Part shown: one piece after another, positions 29,827 to 41,188 of the stretch | How the letters are laid out: each line of letters starts with the position of its first letter | Numbering within the stretch: position 1 is the first letter of the stretch | Assembly: GCA_049999725.1 (NCBI GenBank) | Contig: JBNGIS010020207.1 | Coordinates: forward strand, 20,743-84,742 | Length of the DNA stretch: 64,000 nt | Direction of reading: 5' to 3' | From: Haplomitrium mnioides | Taxonomy: Eukaryota; Marchantiophyta; Haplomitriopsida; Calobryales | Position numbers and translations under genes: made by a program | The notes under the pieces: generated by a model | Databases searched by the model: none | What the model was told of the DNA's origin: nothing | The model's input: the letters and a program-made list of their open reading frames with translations, nothing else

Positions 29827-30614
29827 ATGTTGGCTGCAACAAAAGAAGATGAGGAGATCATTGCCGCCCAACAAAAGAATCTAGTAAAAGAGGTGAGAGG
29901 ATTGATTTTCTTCCAAGGCAAGGTATGGGTTCCTAATAGTGTTGAGCTTCGCTTTGAAGTTTTGTATGAAGCACATGATTCGGCAATTGGTGGACATGTT
30001 AGAATTGAGAAAACTTTGGACAATCTTCAACGAGTCTATTATTGGCCTAAGATGCATCAAGATGTGGAGACCTATGTTCGGAGTTGTTTGGCTTGTCAAC
30101 AAAACAAAGCGACCAACTTGAAACGTGGAGGTTTATTACAACTGTTGCCATTCCCTAATCAACGATGGGAACATGTGAGTATGGATATTGTGTGTGAGTT
30201 ACCACGTACTTCTACGGGATATGATGCTATTGTTGTTTTTGTGGATAAACTGAGCAAAATGATTCATATTCGTCCGACTACTAAATCAGTGACAACACCG
30301 GAGTTAGCACGTATTTATTTGGAAGCCGTCTACTCTCATCATGGTATATCCAAAGTGATTATCTCCGACCGCAGCACTCAATTTACCAGCATATTTTGGC
30401 GCATAATATTTGGTCTTCTCAAAACCAAATTGGCAATGTCCACTGCTTATCACCCTAAATCGGATGATCAAACTGAACGGGCCAACCGCATCATTGAGGA
30501 CATGTTGCAGGCTTTTACTTTGGAAGAACAAGAAGAATAGGATTGGTTGCTACCTCTAGTGGAGTTCTCTTACAATAACTCTATCAATAGCTCTACAAGA
30601 GCCACGCTTTTCTT
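29827..30614 (+). pseudogene. pol: Element E integrase
   Basis: Zinc domain H-D-S-A-I-G-G-H-V plus C-L-A-C; catalytic core with S-M-D-I-V-C, I-S-D-R-S-T-Q-F and Q-T-E-R-A-N-R, so both Asp and the Glu are kept. It is in a different register from RNase H because of the extra base near 29825. It ends at TAG 30538-30540, Trp in element C. A one-base loss near 30613 returns to the original register for the chromodomain part. Confidence 0.9.
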
Positions 30615-31256
30615 TTGATGTATGGTGAGCATCCAACTACTTTATCTAATCTTCATCCTAGATCGACCTCTAAGAGTCCAGCTGCTGATGATTTCCTCCA
30701 TCGGCTACACCATGGCATCCAACGTGCTAAGGAAAAACTTGAAGTTGCTCGTAATCGCCAAAAACAATATGCTCATGCTCATCGTCGCGAAGTGACCTTT
30801 GCTATAGGTGACCAAGTATGGCTCTCTACATCCAATATTCCTTTCCTTTGCTCTCGTAAGCTATCTGCTCGCTTTATTGGACCATTTGCTATTTCTGCTC
30901 GTATTGGTGAAGTGGTCTATCAACTTGTTTTACCTCTTCACATGAAGATTCATCCAGTCTTTCATGCCTCTTTATTACAAGCTTTTGTCCCTCGTTCTAC
31001 TACCTTCACTTGTAGCCAAGAACCCTCTCCACCACCTGAGCTTATTGATGGTCATGAGGAATTTGAGGTGGAACAACTCTTGAAGAAACGCACACGTCGT
31101 CGAGGCCATCGTGCGATTGTGGAGTACTTGGTTCGATGGAAATGCTACCCTCTTTATGAAGCTACTTGGGAGCCATTGGAGAATTTGGCCAATGCATCTT
31201 CACTTGTTCACTCTTTTGAGAACTCTCTTACTTGCAACAATGACGTTGCCTCTTAA
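30615..31256 (+). pseudogene. pol: Element E integrase C-terminus and chromodomain
   Basis: A 213-codon stretch with V-T-F-A-I-G-D-Q-V-W-L and M-K-I-H-P-V-F-H-A-S of the integrase tail. The chromodomain is at about 31050-31190 (F-E-V-E-Q-L-L-K-K-R, Y-L-V-R-W-K, A-T-W-E-P-L). It ends at TAA 31254-31256 directly before the polypurine tract. Expected role: tethering the pre-integration complex to methylated histones. Confidence 0.9.
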
Positions 31257-31836
31257 AAGGAGGGAGGATTGTAACGGTCACTAACTTTAGTAAGCTATAG
31301 CTAAAAATAATGTCAGCTATGTCTAGAAAGCTATTACTAAGTTAGAGTGGCAAAAAAAAGTGCTATTATAGAGAGATGGACACGTGGCGCAAGGAGAGAA
31401 AGTCAACGAATTAAAGTGAAAGAGGGAGTCTAGATAGACTACTTTAGAAGAGGATGAGGACACGTGGCAAACGGAGAATTAAAGTAAAGAGAAAGTTCTA
31501 AAGATAAGGACACGTGGTAGAAAGAGAACTAAAGAGATGGAAGGTTCTAAGGATAAGGACACATGGCAGAAGGAGAAAAAAAGTAAAGGGTGGTCCAATT
31601 AGAGTGAGAGAGAAAAGAGGGGTCCAATTAGAAGAGGATAGAAAAAGAACCAATGAGGTTCCTCCACCTATGTAAGCAAAGTGCTTTCTCTCAAGTATAT
31701 AAAGAAGGGAGAGTGCCTTGTTTGGCATCTCTTACCTTGTGGGGTTTCCAAGTTCTTTGTGCGATTCTCTTGTGCTAACTTGTATGTGTTGTATTTGTAC
31801 TAACTTATGTGTGTAATGTGGGTGTGTAGTGTTACA
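31253..31836 (+). repeat. Element E polypurine tract and 3' LTR
   Basis: The purine run AAAAGGAGGGAGGAT (31254-31269 region) precedes the 567-bp LTR 31270-31836, partner of 24725-25291. Confidence 0.95.
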
Positions 31837-31841
31837 ATTGG
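31837..31841. other. Target-site duplication ATTGG, right copy (element E)
   Basis: Exact repeat of 24720-24724; D sequence resumes after it. Confidence 0.97.
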
Positions 31842-32777
31842 TCATTTAGAATCATACCATTTAAGAATATGAACATGAAAAAGTGATTTCTGTAACGCTT
31901 GGAATGGCAACTCTTCTACAACTCTCCATGTCCACGTGTGACTTTTCTTAAACAAGTTGGTCAATAGTTCTCCTATTCGTGCAAAACCTTTCACAAATCG
32001 ACGATAAAACTCGGTTTGCCCAAAAATCCCCTTAGTTGTGTTTGATCACTATGAGCTTCCCACTCTGAATTGCCTCCACTTTCTTATCCATAACTTGGAT
32101 TCCTAATGCACTTACAAAGTGACCAAAATAGTCAACCTCCCTATTTCTAATTTCACATTTGGACATTTTGACATATAGCTTGTGGTTCCGAAGTACTTTC
32201 AATACCATACAAAGATGTTGTTGATGGTCTTCAAGATTTTTGTTGTAGATGAGAATATCATCAAAAAATACAATAACAAACTTATCTTAATAAGATCAAA
32301 AAATATCATTCATAAGACTCATAAATGTTGCAAGAGCATTAGTTAATCCAAAAGACATAACAAAATATTCAAAATACCTATATCGACTTCAAAACATTGC
32401 TTTTTTCACATCACCTCTTGCGATTCGGATTTGATTATATCTACTTCTCAAATCCAACTTTGTAAAGTAAATTTCTCCTTGAAGTTGATCAAATAAATCA
32501 TCCATCCTCAACAATAGATATTTATTTTTCATTATTTGTTGATTGAGTACTCGATAGCCAATACACATCCTCATACTCCTATCTTTCTTTTTTACAAATA
32601 GTACTCATGCACCATAAGGAGACATTTTTGGTTGCAGGAATTATTTTCCCAACAATTCCGTAATTTGAAATTTGAATTCCTCCAATTCATGAGGCGAATG
32701 ATATAGTGCTTTGCATAATAGAGTATTTCTTGGAATGACCTCAATCTTGTAATCAATGCATTGTTCAAGAGGCAAAT
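31842..32777 (-). pseudogene. pol: Element D reverse transcriptase
   Basis: Minus-strand RT between the insertions of E and F. Recognisable motifs are M-R-M-C-I-G-Y (a Gly replaces the usual Asp), [10 protein letters not shown] and a catalytic F-F-D-D near 32250-32275. Numerous stops and register changes separate the pieces, for example 32574-32389 and the linker to 32777. Part of the thumb and RNase H junction lies next to 31842. Confidence 0.82.
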
Positions 32778-33344
32778 TGTAACACTACACACCCACATTA
32801 CACACACAAGTTAGCACAAGTACAACACATACAAGCTAGCATAAGACAAGCACAAAAGAACTTCAAGAACCCACAAAGAAGGAGATGTCAAACAAGGCAC
32901 TCGCCCTTCTTTATATACTTGAGAGAAAGCACTTTGCCTACATAAGTGGAGGAATCCTATTGGTTCATTTTCTATCCTCTTCTAATTGGACCTCTCTTTT
33001 CTCTCTCACTCTAATTGGACCACCCTGTACCTTTGTTCTTCTTCTGCTACATGTCCTTATCCTTAGAACCTTCTATCTCTTTAGTTCTCCTTCTGCCACA
33101 TGTTCTTATCTTTATAACCTTCTTTTTACTTTAATTCTTTGCTTACTATGTGTTCTTATCCTCTTCTAAAGTAGTCTATCTAGACCCATTTTTTCACTTT
33201 AATTCATTGACTTTCTCTCCTCACGCCACATGTCCAACTCTCTATAATAGCAATTGCTTTTTGCTACTCTAACTTAGTAATAGCTTTTTAGATATAGTTG
33301 ACATTATTTTTAGCTATGGCTTACTAAAGTTAGTGACTATTACA
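32778..33344 (-). repeat. Element F 3' LTR
   Basis: 567 bp, TGTAACAC to ATTACA in plus-strand reading. The G-box positions are mostly degraded (CACATG and similar). A polypurine tract follows at about 33345-33362 on the minus strand. Confidence 0.92.
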
Positions 33345-33364
33345 ATCCTCCTCCTTTTTAGGAG

Positions 33365-34930
33365 GCAACATCCTCATTGCAAGTAAGAGAGTTCTCAAAA
33401 GAGTGAACAAGTGCAGAGTCATTGGCCAAATTCTCTAATGGCTCTCAAGTAGCTTCATAAAGAGGGTATCATTTTCAACGAACCAAGTACTCCACAATCT
33501 CACGATGGCCTTGGCGACGTGTGCGTTTCTTCAAGAGTTGTTCCACCTCAAATTCCTCATGGCCATTTATAAGCTCAAGTGGTGGAGAGGGTTCTTGGGT
33601 ACAAGTGAAGGTGGTAGAGCGAGATACAAAAGCACTTAATAAAGAGACATGAAAAACTGGATGAATCTTCATATGAGAAGGTAAAACAAGTTGATAGATC
33701 ACTTCACAAATACGAGTAGAAATAGAAAATGGTCAAATAAAGTGAGCAGATAGCTTACGAGAGTGAAGCAAAGGAAAATTGGACGTAGAGAGCTATACTA
33801 GATCACCTATAACAAAGGTCTTTTCATGACGATGAGCATCAACATATTGTTTTTGGCGATTACGAGCAACTTCAAGCTTTTCCCTGACACGTTGGATGTC
33901 GTGGTTTAGCCGATGGAGGAAATCATTGACATCTGGACTCTTAAAGGTTGATGTAGGATGAAGATTAGATAGAGTAGTTGGATGCTCACCATAGATCAAC
34001 AAGAAATACGTGGTTCATGTAGCGCTGTTGATGGAGTTATTGTAAGAGAACTCCACAAGAAGTAATAACCAATCCCATTCTTCTTATTCTTCCAAAGTAA
34101 AAGCCTGCAACATATCTTCAAAGGTACGGTTGGCCCATTCAGTTTGACCATCCGATTCATGGTGATAAGTAGTAGACATAGATAGTTTAGTTTTGAAATG
34201 ACCAAATATTGTACTCCAAAATATGCTGGTAAATTGAGTGCCACGGTCAGAGATAATCACTTTAGAGGAACCATGATGAGAGTAGACTACTTCCAAATAA
34301 ATTCGTGCTAACTCCAGTCTTGTCACTGATTTGGTAGTCAAACGAATATGAATCATTTTGCTAACTTTGTCCACAAAAACAACAATAGCATTATAATCCG
34401 TAGAAGTACGTGGTAACTCACATATAATATCCATACTCACATGTTCCCATCACCGATTTGGGATAGGCAACGGTAATAAACCTCCACGTTTAAGATTGGT
34501 TTCTTTGTTTTGTTGACAAGCCAAACAACTCTAAACATAGATTTCCATATCTTGATACATCTTAAGCCAATAATAAACTCGTTGAAGATTGTCTAAAGTT
34601 TTATCAATTCCAACATCTCCACCAATTGCTGAATTATGTGCTTCACACAAAACCTAAGAGCGAAGCTTAACATTATTAGGAACCCATACCTTGTCTTGGA
34701 AGAAAATCAATCCTCTCACCTCTTTTACTATATTCTTTTGTTGTCTGGCAATGATTCCCTCATATTTTTTGTTGCAACCAACATTTCCGTCCGCCAAGTA
34801 GGATGAATTGTGATTTCTAACAAGATGTTGAGTTGAGGAATGTGGATCAAGACATCTGCAATTTGTCGTTTTCCTTCTATATAGACCATCTTCATATGGA
34901 ACCATTGTTCCCACTCCACCCAACAAATCT
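33365..34930 (-). pseudogene. pol: Element F integrase and chromodomain
   Basis: Minus-strand pieces: zinc-domain region 34926-34500, core 34440-34084 with S-M-D-I-I-C, I-S-D-R-G-T-Q-F and Q-T-E-W-A-N-R (triad D, D, E still present), and the C-terminal region 34002-33793. The frame 33702-33475 includes M-K-I-H-P-V-F-H-V-S and the chromodomain F-E-V-E-Q-L-L-K-K-R. Multiple stops and shifts. Confidence 0.87.
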
Positions 34931-36047
34931 ACCTTTTCTAGAGCTCATTTTGAGTTTCTAGATAGATTAGAGGTTTATGGTCAGTTTTGATAATAAACTC
35001 CTTATCTCTTGGATAATGCTTCTAATATTTGGTTGATAGCACAATTGCCAATTCTTCTCGCTGTGTAGTATAGTAGTTTTGCTCAATATTGCTCAACTTC
35101 CTAGAAAAGAAGGCAATAAGATGCCAACTATCCTCCCATTTTTGTTGCAAAACTCCATCAATAGCCTTTCCCAGTGCATTCACCGAAAGTTTGGTTGGTT
35201 GTTTACAATCATACCATTTAAGAATAAGAGCATGAAGAAGTGATTTCTTCAATGCTTGGAATGCCAACTCTTCTACAGCTCTTCATGATCATGTGTGACT
35301 TTTCTTGAAGAAGTTGGTTAATGGTTTTCCTATTTGTGCAAAACCTTTCACAAATCAACAATAAAACCCGATTAGCCTAAAAAATCCCCTTAGTTGTGTT
35401 TGATCACTAGAAGCTTTTCACTTTTGAATTGCCTTCACTTTCTCATCCATAACTTGGATTTCTGATGCACTTACACGATGACCCAAGTAGTCAACCTCCC
35501 ACTTTCCAATTTCACATTTGGACGTCTTCACATATAGCTTGTGGTTCTAAAGTACCTTTAATACTGTACAAAGATGTTGTTGATGCTCTTGAAGACTCTT
35601 GTTGTAGATGAGAATATCATCCAAAAAGACAATAACAAACTTATCCAAATAAGATTGAAAAATATCATTCATAAGACCTATAGATGTTGCAAAAGAATTG
35701 GTTAATCCAAAAGGCTTATATAGCAAGATATTCAAAATGCCCATATCGACTTCAAAACGTTGTTTTTTGCACATCACCTTCCGCGATTCAGATTTGATTA
35801 TATCCGCTTCTCAAGTCCAATTTTGTAAAGGAATTTTCTCCTTGAAGTTGATCAAATAAATCATCCATCCTTGGCAATGGATATTTATTTTCATCGTTTG
35901 TTGACTAAGTGCTTGATAGTCAATGCACGTTCTCATACTCCTATACTTCATTTTCACAAATAGTACTGACGTACTATAAGGAGAAATGTTTGGTTGAATA
36001 AATCTTTTTTCCAACAATTCTGTAATTTGAGATTTGCATTCCTCTAG
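34931..36047 (-). pseudogene. pol: Element F reverse transcriptase and RNase H
   Basis: RNase H is recognisable in 35267-35022 (A-F-F-S-R-K-L, R-E-E-L-A-I-V). RT is in 36017-35811 (R-F-I-Q-P-N-I-S-P-Y) and 35777-35547, with V-F-L-D-D-I-L-I-Y as the catalytic box near 35615. The register changes between the two RT pieces, and several stops lie in the thumb. Confidence 0.85.
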
Positions 36048-36760
36048 TTAATGAGGAGGTAAACGATATAGTGCTTTGCACGGTGGAGTAGTTCCTGGAA
36101 TGATCTCAATTTTGTGATCAATGCATCGTTTTGAAAGCAAACCCTTGGGCAAATCATTGGGAAAAACACCATAAAACTCCTTCAAAACACCTTGAAACTC
36201 ATGTGGAACATTATAATTTGAGTTCTCATTGTCAATATTGAGCTCACGTATGAGTCTTGAAAACACCATATCTTGTATTTTAATCGTATTTGCTCCAATC
36301 ACATATAGAGGTAGGTGTCTTGAATGAGATCGTACTCGATCTCCCCAAATCTTTCATTGAGATGTCGTGAGTGTCTTTTTTCTCCAATATACTTGTGGAT
36401 CATATCTTTGTAACCACTTCATTCTAAGAATAACATCATATCTTGCCAATGTTGCAATCTTCCACTCCAACTTCTCTTTATAGTAACCTATGTGTACAAC
36501 TATACTTTGAGATAGTAATTCAATAGAGTCGCTTTAGCCATTTGCTATTTCCACCACTTTGTGCTCTTCTTTTTCAAAGGGCAACTTCAACTTCAATGTT
36601 ATCACTCATGATAAGTAATTTTCTTTTGCTCCGGTGTACACCAAAACTCTTATTGCAGATCCTTCAATACATCCATCAACCACAATTAACCCTCCATTTT
36701 TCTGTTTTCTATATAATAAATGCTTTCCTCACCTTTCTTCTTCATCCCAGCAAAACCATG
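36048..36760 (-). pseudogene. Element F protease and linker
   Basis: The linker 36302-36048 carries F-P-N-D-L-P-K-G-L and I-P-G-T-T-P-P-C-K-A. The protease fold is upstream on the minus strand (about 36300-36700), in pieces. The region of the catalytic Asp near 36630 has lost the D-S-G motif (Ser and Gly codons mutated). Confidence 0.7.
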
Positions 36761-36839
36761 AGATTTTTTTACTGGTGCCTCTCATTTCTCTAACCTTGTT
36801 CATCTTCTTCATTGTTGATATTATAGAGAAGCCACCAGA

Positions 36840-37735
36840 ATACTCACTTTTGATTGCGTCGTACTGCTCTACAATTTGGTGCAATATGTCCCACCCGACC
36901 ACAATTGTAGCATATTCGAGTTACTCGTCGTTTATCCATCCTCCTTTCATTAGTATATTGTGGTCCTCTTTGTTGGTGATCTGGGCAATGAAATTCTCTT
37001 CTTCTTATATTCCCCATTTCTATAGGCATAAGGCAATAGTTTCCTCTAGTTTGCACAATTTCTAGTGTCCCTCCAATTCATTGAGCGGATGAAATAGCTT
37101 CATCTACATCTTTTAGGTTGCGCATCATAACCTCTCCTATAATCTTTCTCTTTAACCTTTGCAAAAATTTGTAAAGAGCCTCCGCTAGACTCATATCTTC
37201 GATTTGAACTTGCAAGCTTCGAAATTCCTCAATGTATCTTACAACGCTTCCTTGTTGCTCCAACTCCCAAAGCTTCATTCTTGTGGTCAATATAGAACCT
37301 ACTGCTTTAAAATTTTGGAGCAAACCTTCTTTTAAACTACTCCATAAAAGTTGTTCTCCTCATGTATTCTTTTGTCGCTCTGAACCTTGTAGTCATATTG
37401 ATACATGCTCTGTTAAGAATGATCTTGCAAACAATCCTTTCTCCAAATCCAAAGCATTTGGATAATATGACATATAAACCTCCATTCAATAGACCCATCC
37501 TTCCACGATGCCAACTGTGCAACTTCCTTCATAGGGGTCTACTTTGCACGACTTGCTCATTTTCTAAAGTAACATCTCTCGACTTCCTTCTCCACTTTCT
37601 TGTTGTAGTTGTATTTTCACCATTTCTGCCATCAACATGTTTGTTTGTTGTAGGCTTGCTTTAAGAGCTGCTTGAAGCTCTTCCAACTTTGCCATCATCC
37701 ACACTCCTTCTTCAAGACTGTTGGGGTTAGCATCC
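36840..37735 (-). pseudogene. gag: Element F gag
   Basis: The zinc knuckle C-Y-N-C-G-R-V-G-H-I-A-P-N-C is intact within 37056-36844. Capsid-type sequence lies in 37323-37078 (L-Q-R-L-K-R-K-I-I) and 37522-37337. The N-terminus near 37735 begins like E Gag. Stops separate the pieces. Confidence 0.82.
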
Positions 37736-37754
37736 ATGTTGTTCTATCACAGCT

Positions 37755-37969
37755 TAACCCTCTAAAACTTATACAAACACAAATATGTACACATTCCAAT
37801 TGTAAAGAATAGGTAAAATAAAAGGTTTAAGGGATGCCAACATTGCATTATAGAACCTCTCTCCAAACTTACAAATAAGAAAATCACATTGCGTTTGCTT
37901 AGGTGCTACTTTAATAGAAATCTCACATTTAGAGTTGAACTCTTCTAGAGGAGCTTAGTTCAAATCCAT
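37755..37969 (-). pseudogene. Small leader ORF of element F, interrupted
   Basis: It starts at 37969 with M-D-L-N and then a TAA where the other gamma copies have Gln. Downstream codons still align with the E small ORF, so the lesion is a single C-to-T-type change. Confidence 0.6.
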
Positions 37970-38381
37970 TTTTCTTTCTACCACAAAATATAAATAAAAC
38001 ACTCCCATGTAACACTATAGTTTACTATAGGTAAGATAACAGGTTCTCTTGATTCCATCACAAAAACCAAAAAGTCATAACCAAAGTTATACTAGAAATT
38101 GACGAAAGAAATGTTTGTCAATATTAAACACACAAATGTTAAAAGGATTTAATAGAAGAATTCTAAGAGGTACAAATGCTCCTCTATCTATTGGTTACTA
38201 TATCATCAAGTCAAACTTCTTATCTTCATGTACAAAGGATGGGATATCCACTATCTTTTATTCATAAAAACTTGATAGTTTAACTCTAATAGAGTCAATG
38301 CAAAATAGAGATTCCACCACTCAAAAAGGTCTTAAGTACTTCTCCAAAGAGGGGTAGTCCACACTTTTTAGAGAAGACCAA

Positions 38382-38960
38382 GCTTTGATACCATTGTAAC
38401 ACTACACACCCACATTTTGCACACAAGTTATCACAAGTACAACACATACAAGTTAGCATAAGAGAAGCACACAAAAACTTCAAGAACCCACAAAGTAGAA
38501 GATGCCAAACAAGGCACTCTCTCTTCTTTATATACTTGAGAGAAATCACTATGCCCACATAGGTAGAAGAACCCCATTGGTTTCTTTTCTATTCTCTTCT
38601 AATTGGATCCCTCTTTTCTCTCTCACTCTAATTGGACCACCTTGTACTTTTGTTCTCCTTCTATTACGTGTTCTCATCCTTAGAACCTTCCATCTCTTTA
38701 GTTCTCCTTCTGCCACGTGTCCTTATCTTTAGAACCTTTTCTTACTTTAATTCTCCACTTGCCACTTGTTCTTATCCTTTTCTAAAGTGGTCTATATAGA
38801 CTCCCTCTTTCACTTTAATTTGTTGACTTTCTCTCCTTGTGCCATGTGTCGAACTCTCTATAATAGCAATTGCTTTTTGCTACTCTAACTTAGTAATAAC
38901 TTTCCAGACATAGTTGACATTATTTTTAGCTATGGCTTACTAAAGTTAGTGATCGTTATA
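38382..38960 (-). repeat. Element F 5' LTR and PBS
   Basis: LTR 38395-38960 on the minus strand; PBS 38382-38393 with one change from the initiator tRNA-Met complement. The terminus next to D reads GTTATA and is slightly degraded. Confidence 0.88.
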
Positions 38961-41188
38961 CAAAACCTTGGGCAAATCATTGGGAAAAACATCATGAAAC
39001 TCCTTCAAAACCCCTTGAAATTCATGTAGAACATTATAATTTGAGTCTTTCTTGTCAATAGTGAGCTGATGTAAAAACCAAGTTTTAAAAACACCATATC
39101 TTTTTTTTTTATTGAACTTGCTCCAATCACATATAGAGGCAGGTGCCTTAAATGAGGTTGTATTCGATCTTCTCAAATTCCATTGAGATATTGTGAGTGT
39201 CTTCTTTCTCTAATCTACTTGCGGATTATTTCTTCATAATCACTTCATTCTAAGAATAGCATCATATTTTGCCAATGTCGTGATCTTCCACTCCAACTTC
39301 TCTTTATAGTTACTTAGACGTAAAGCTTTACTTTGAGATAGTCATTTAATAGCTTTGGTCATTTGCCATTTCTACTACTTCGTGCTCTTCTTTTTCAAGG
39401 GGCAACTTCAACTTCAATGCTATAGCCCGTGATAAGTAATTTTCTTCTACTCTGTAGTCCACCAAAACTCTTATTGCAGATCCTTCCATCCATCCATCAA
39501 CCACAATCAACCCTCTATTTTTCTGTTTTTCTATATAGTAGATGTGACCTTGTTGAATGCGTTCCTCGTCTTTCTTCTTTATCTCAGCAAAACCATGAGG
39601 TTTTTTACTAGTGCCCATTGTTTCTCTAACATTCTTTATCTCCGTCATTGTTGATATTATGAAGAGGCTGCCAAAATACTCGCCTTTGATTACACCATAC
39701 TGCTCTATAATTTGGTGCAATATGTCATATTCGACCATAATTGTAGCATATTCTAATTTCTTGTCGATCATTCATCCTCTTTTTATTTGTATATTGTGAT
39801 CTTTCTTGTTGGTGATTTGGGCAATGAAATTTTCTTCTTCTTATATTTCACAACTTTATAGATATAGGGCCATAGTTTCCTCCAATTCGCACAATTTCTA
39901 GTGTCTCTTCAATTCGTTGAGAAAATGAGATAGTTTCATTTACATTTTTTGGGTTACACATCATAACTTCTCCTCTAATCTTTCTCTTTAACCCTTGCAA
40001 AAATTTGTCAAGGGTCTCTATTGGACTCATATCTTCGAAATTTCTCAATGTGTCTTACAATGCTTCTTTGTTGCTCCAACTCTCAAAGCTTCGTTCTTGC
40101 GGTCAATATAGAATCTACCGCTTTAAAATTTTGGGACAAACCTTCTTTTAAACTACTCCACAAAAGTTATTCCCTCATGTATTTTTCAATCTCTTCTATA
40201 CTTGTAGCCATATTGATGTATGCTCTATTAAAAATGATCTTGCAAATAATTATTTCTCTAAATCCAAAGCATTTGGATAATATGGCATATGAACCTCAAT
40301 TTGATAGACCCATTCTTCTACGACACCAACCATGTGACATTCTCTATAAGGCTCTACCTTGCATGACTTGCTCATTTTTTGAAGTAACGTCTCTTTTCTT
40401 CCTTCTCCACTTTCTTGTTGTACTTTTTTTTATCATCTTTGCCATCAACATGTTTGTTTGTTATTGGTTTGCTATAAGAGCTGCTTGAAGCTCTTCCAGG
40501 TTTTCCATCATCCACACTCCTTCAAGACTACTAGAGTTAGCATCTATATTGTTTCTTCATAGTTTAACCCTATAAAACTTATACAAAAACAAATATCTAC
40601 ACACTAAAATTGTAAAGACTAAGTAAAATAAAAGGTTTAGTGGATGCCAGCACCGCATTACAAGACCTCTCTTCAAACTTATAAACAAGAAAATCTCACT
40701 GTATTTGCTTAGGCTTTACTCTAATAGAAATATAACAATTGGAGTTGAACTCTTTTAGAGGATCTTGGTTCAAATCCATTTTTCTTTCTACCATAAAATG
40801 TAAATAAAACACTCCAATGTACCACCATAGTTTACCACAGGTAAGATAACATGCTCTCTTGATTGTATCACAAAAACTATAAAGCCATCACCAAAGTTAT
40901 ACACTAGAAATTGATGGAATCAAGAGAGCATGTTATCTATAAACGCTATAGGAATTTTATGAAGTACAAATGCTTCTCTATCCATTGGCTACTATAGCGT
41001 CAAGTCAAAATTCTTATCTTCATTTATAAAAGATAAGACATCCACTATCCTTTACTCATGAAATTTTGATAGTTTAACTCTAATGGAGTTAATGCAAAGT
41101 GGAGATTTCACTACTCCAAAAAGTCTTAAGTACTTCTCCAAAGAGAGGTAATACACTCTCTTTAGAGAAGGCCAAGCTCACATACCAT
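38961..41188 (-). pseudogene. Element D protease, gag and leader
   Basis: Minus-strand remainder of D. The linker and protease are in 39176-38946 and 39771-39346; the active site reads V-L-V-D-Y-R, with Asp kept and Ser-Gly lost. Capsid-type Gag is in 40048-39848 (F-L-Q-G-L-K-R-K-I-R), and an N-terminal part with stops lies up to about 40560. A knuckle region near 39730 has lost several Cys. A small leader ORF starts at 40779 with M-D-L-N-Q-D-P. The PBS at 41176-41187 has two or three changes. No intact frame is longer than about 140 codons. Confidence 0.82.

Larger units (their letters stand above)
24725..31836 (+). mobile_element. Element E: complete, youngest Ty3/gypsy chromovirus (family gamma)
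   Basis: A plus-strand element with 567-bp LTRs at both ends, PBS, PPT and exact TSD. The LTRs differ at about 12 positions by eye, all transitions, so it is the most recent insertion in the window for which both LTRs can be compared. It is 7112 bp here, but a 924-bp repeat containing a 400-N gap inflates it; without that it is 6188 bp, matching C and F. Coding order is leader ORF, gag, protease, RT, RNase H, integrase, chromodomain. It is disabled by a handful of TAG stops and two compensating single-base shifts. Confidence 0.95.
32778..38960 (-). mobile_element. Element F: Ty3/gypsy chromovirus (family gamma)
   Basis: A full-length minus-strand element of about 6183 bp with LTRs at 32778-33344 (3') and 38395-38960 (5') and a PBS at 38382-38393. 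It interrupts the protease-RT linker of D. The flanks CAAAT (32773-32777) and CAAAA (38961-38965) are probably a mutated 5-bp duplication. All coding domains are present but broken by many stops, so it is clearly older than E. Confidence 0.9.
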
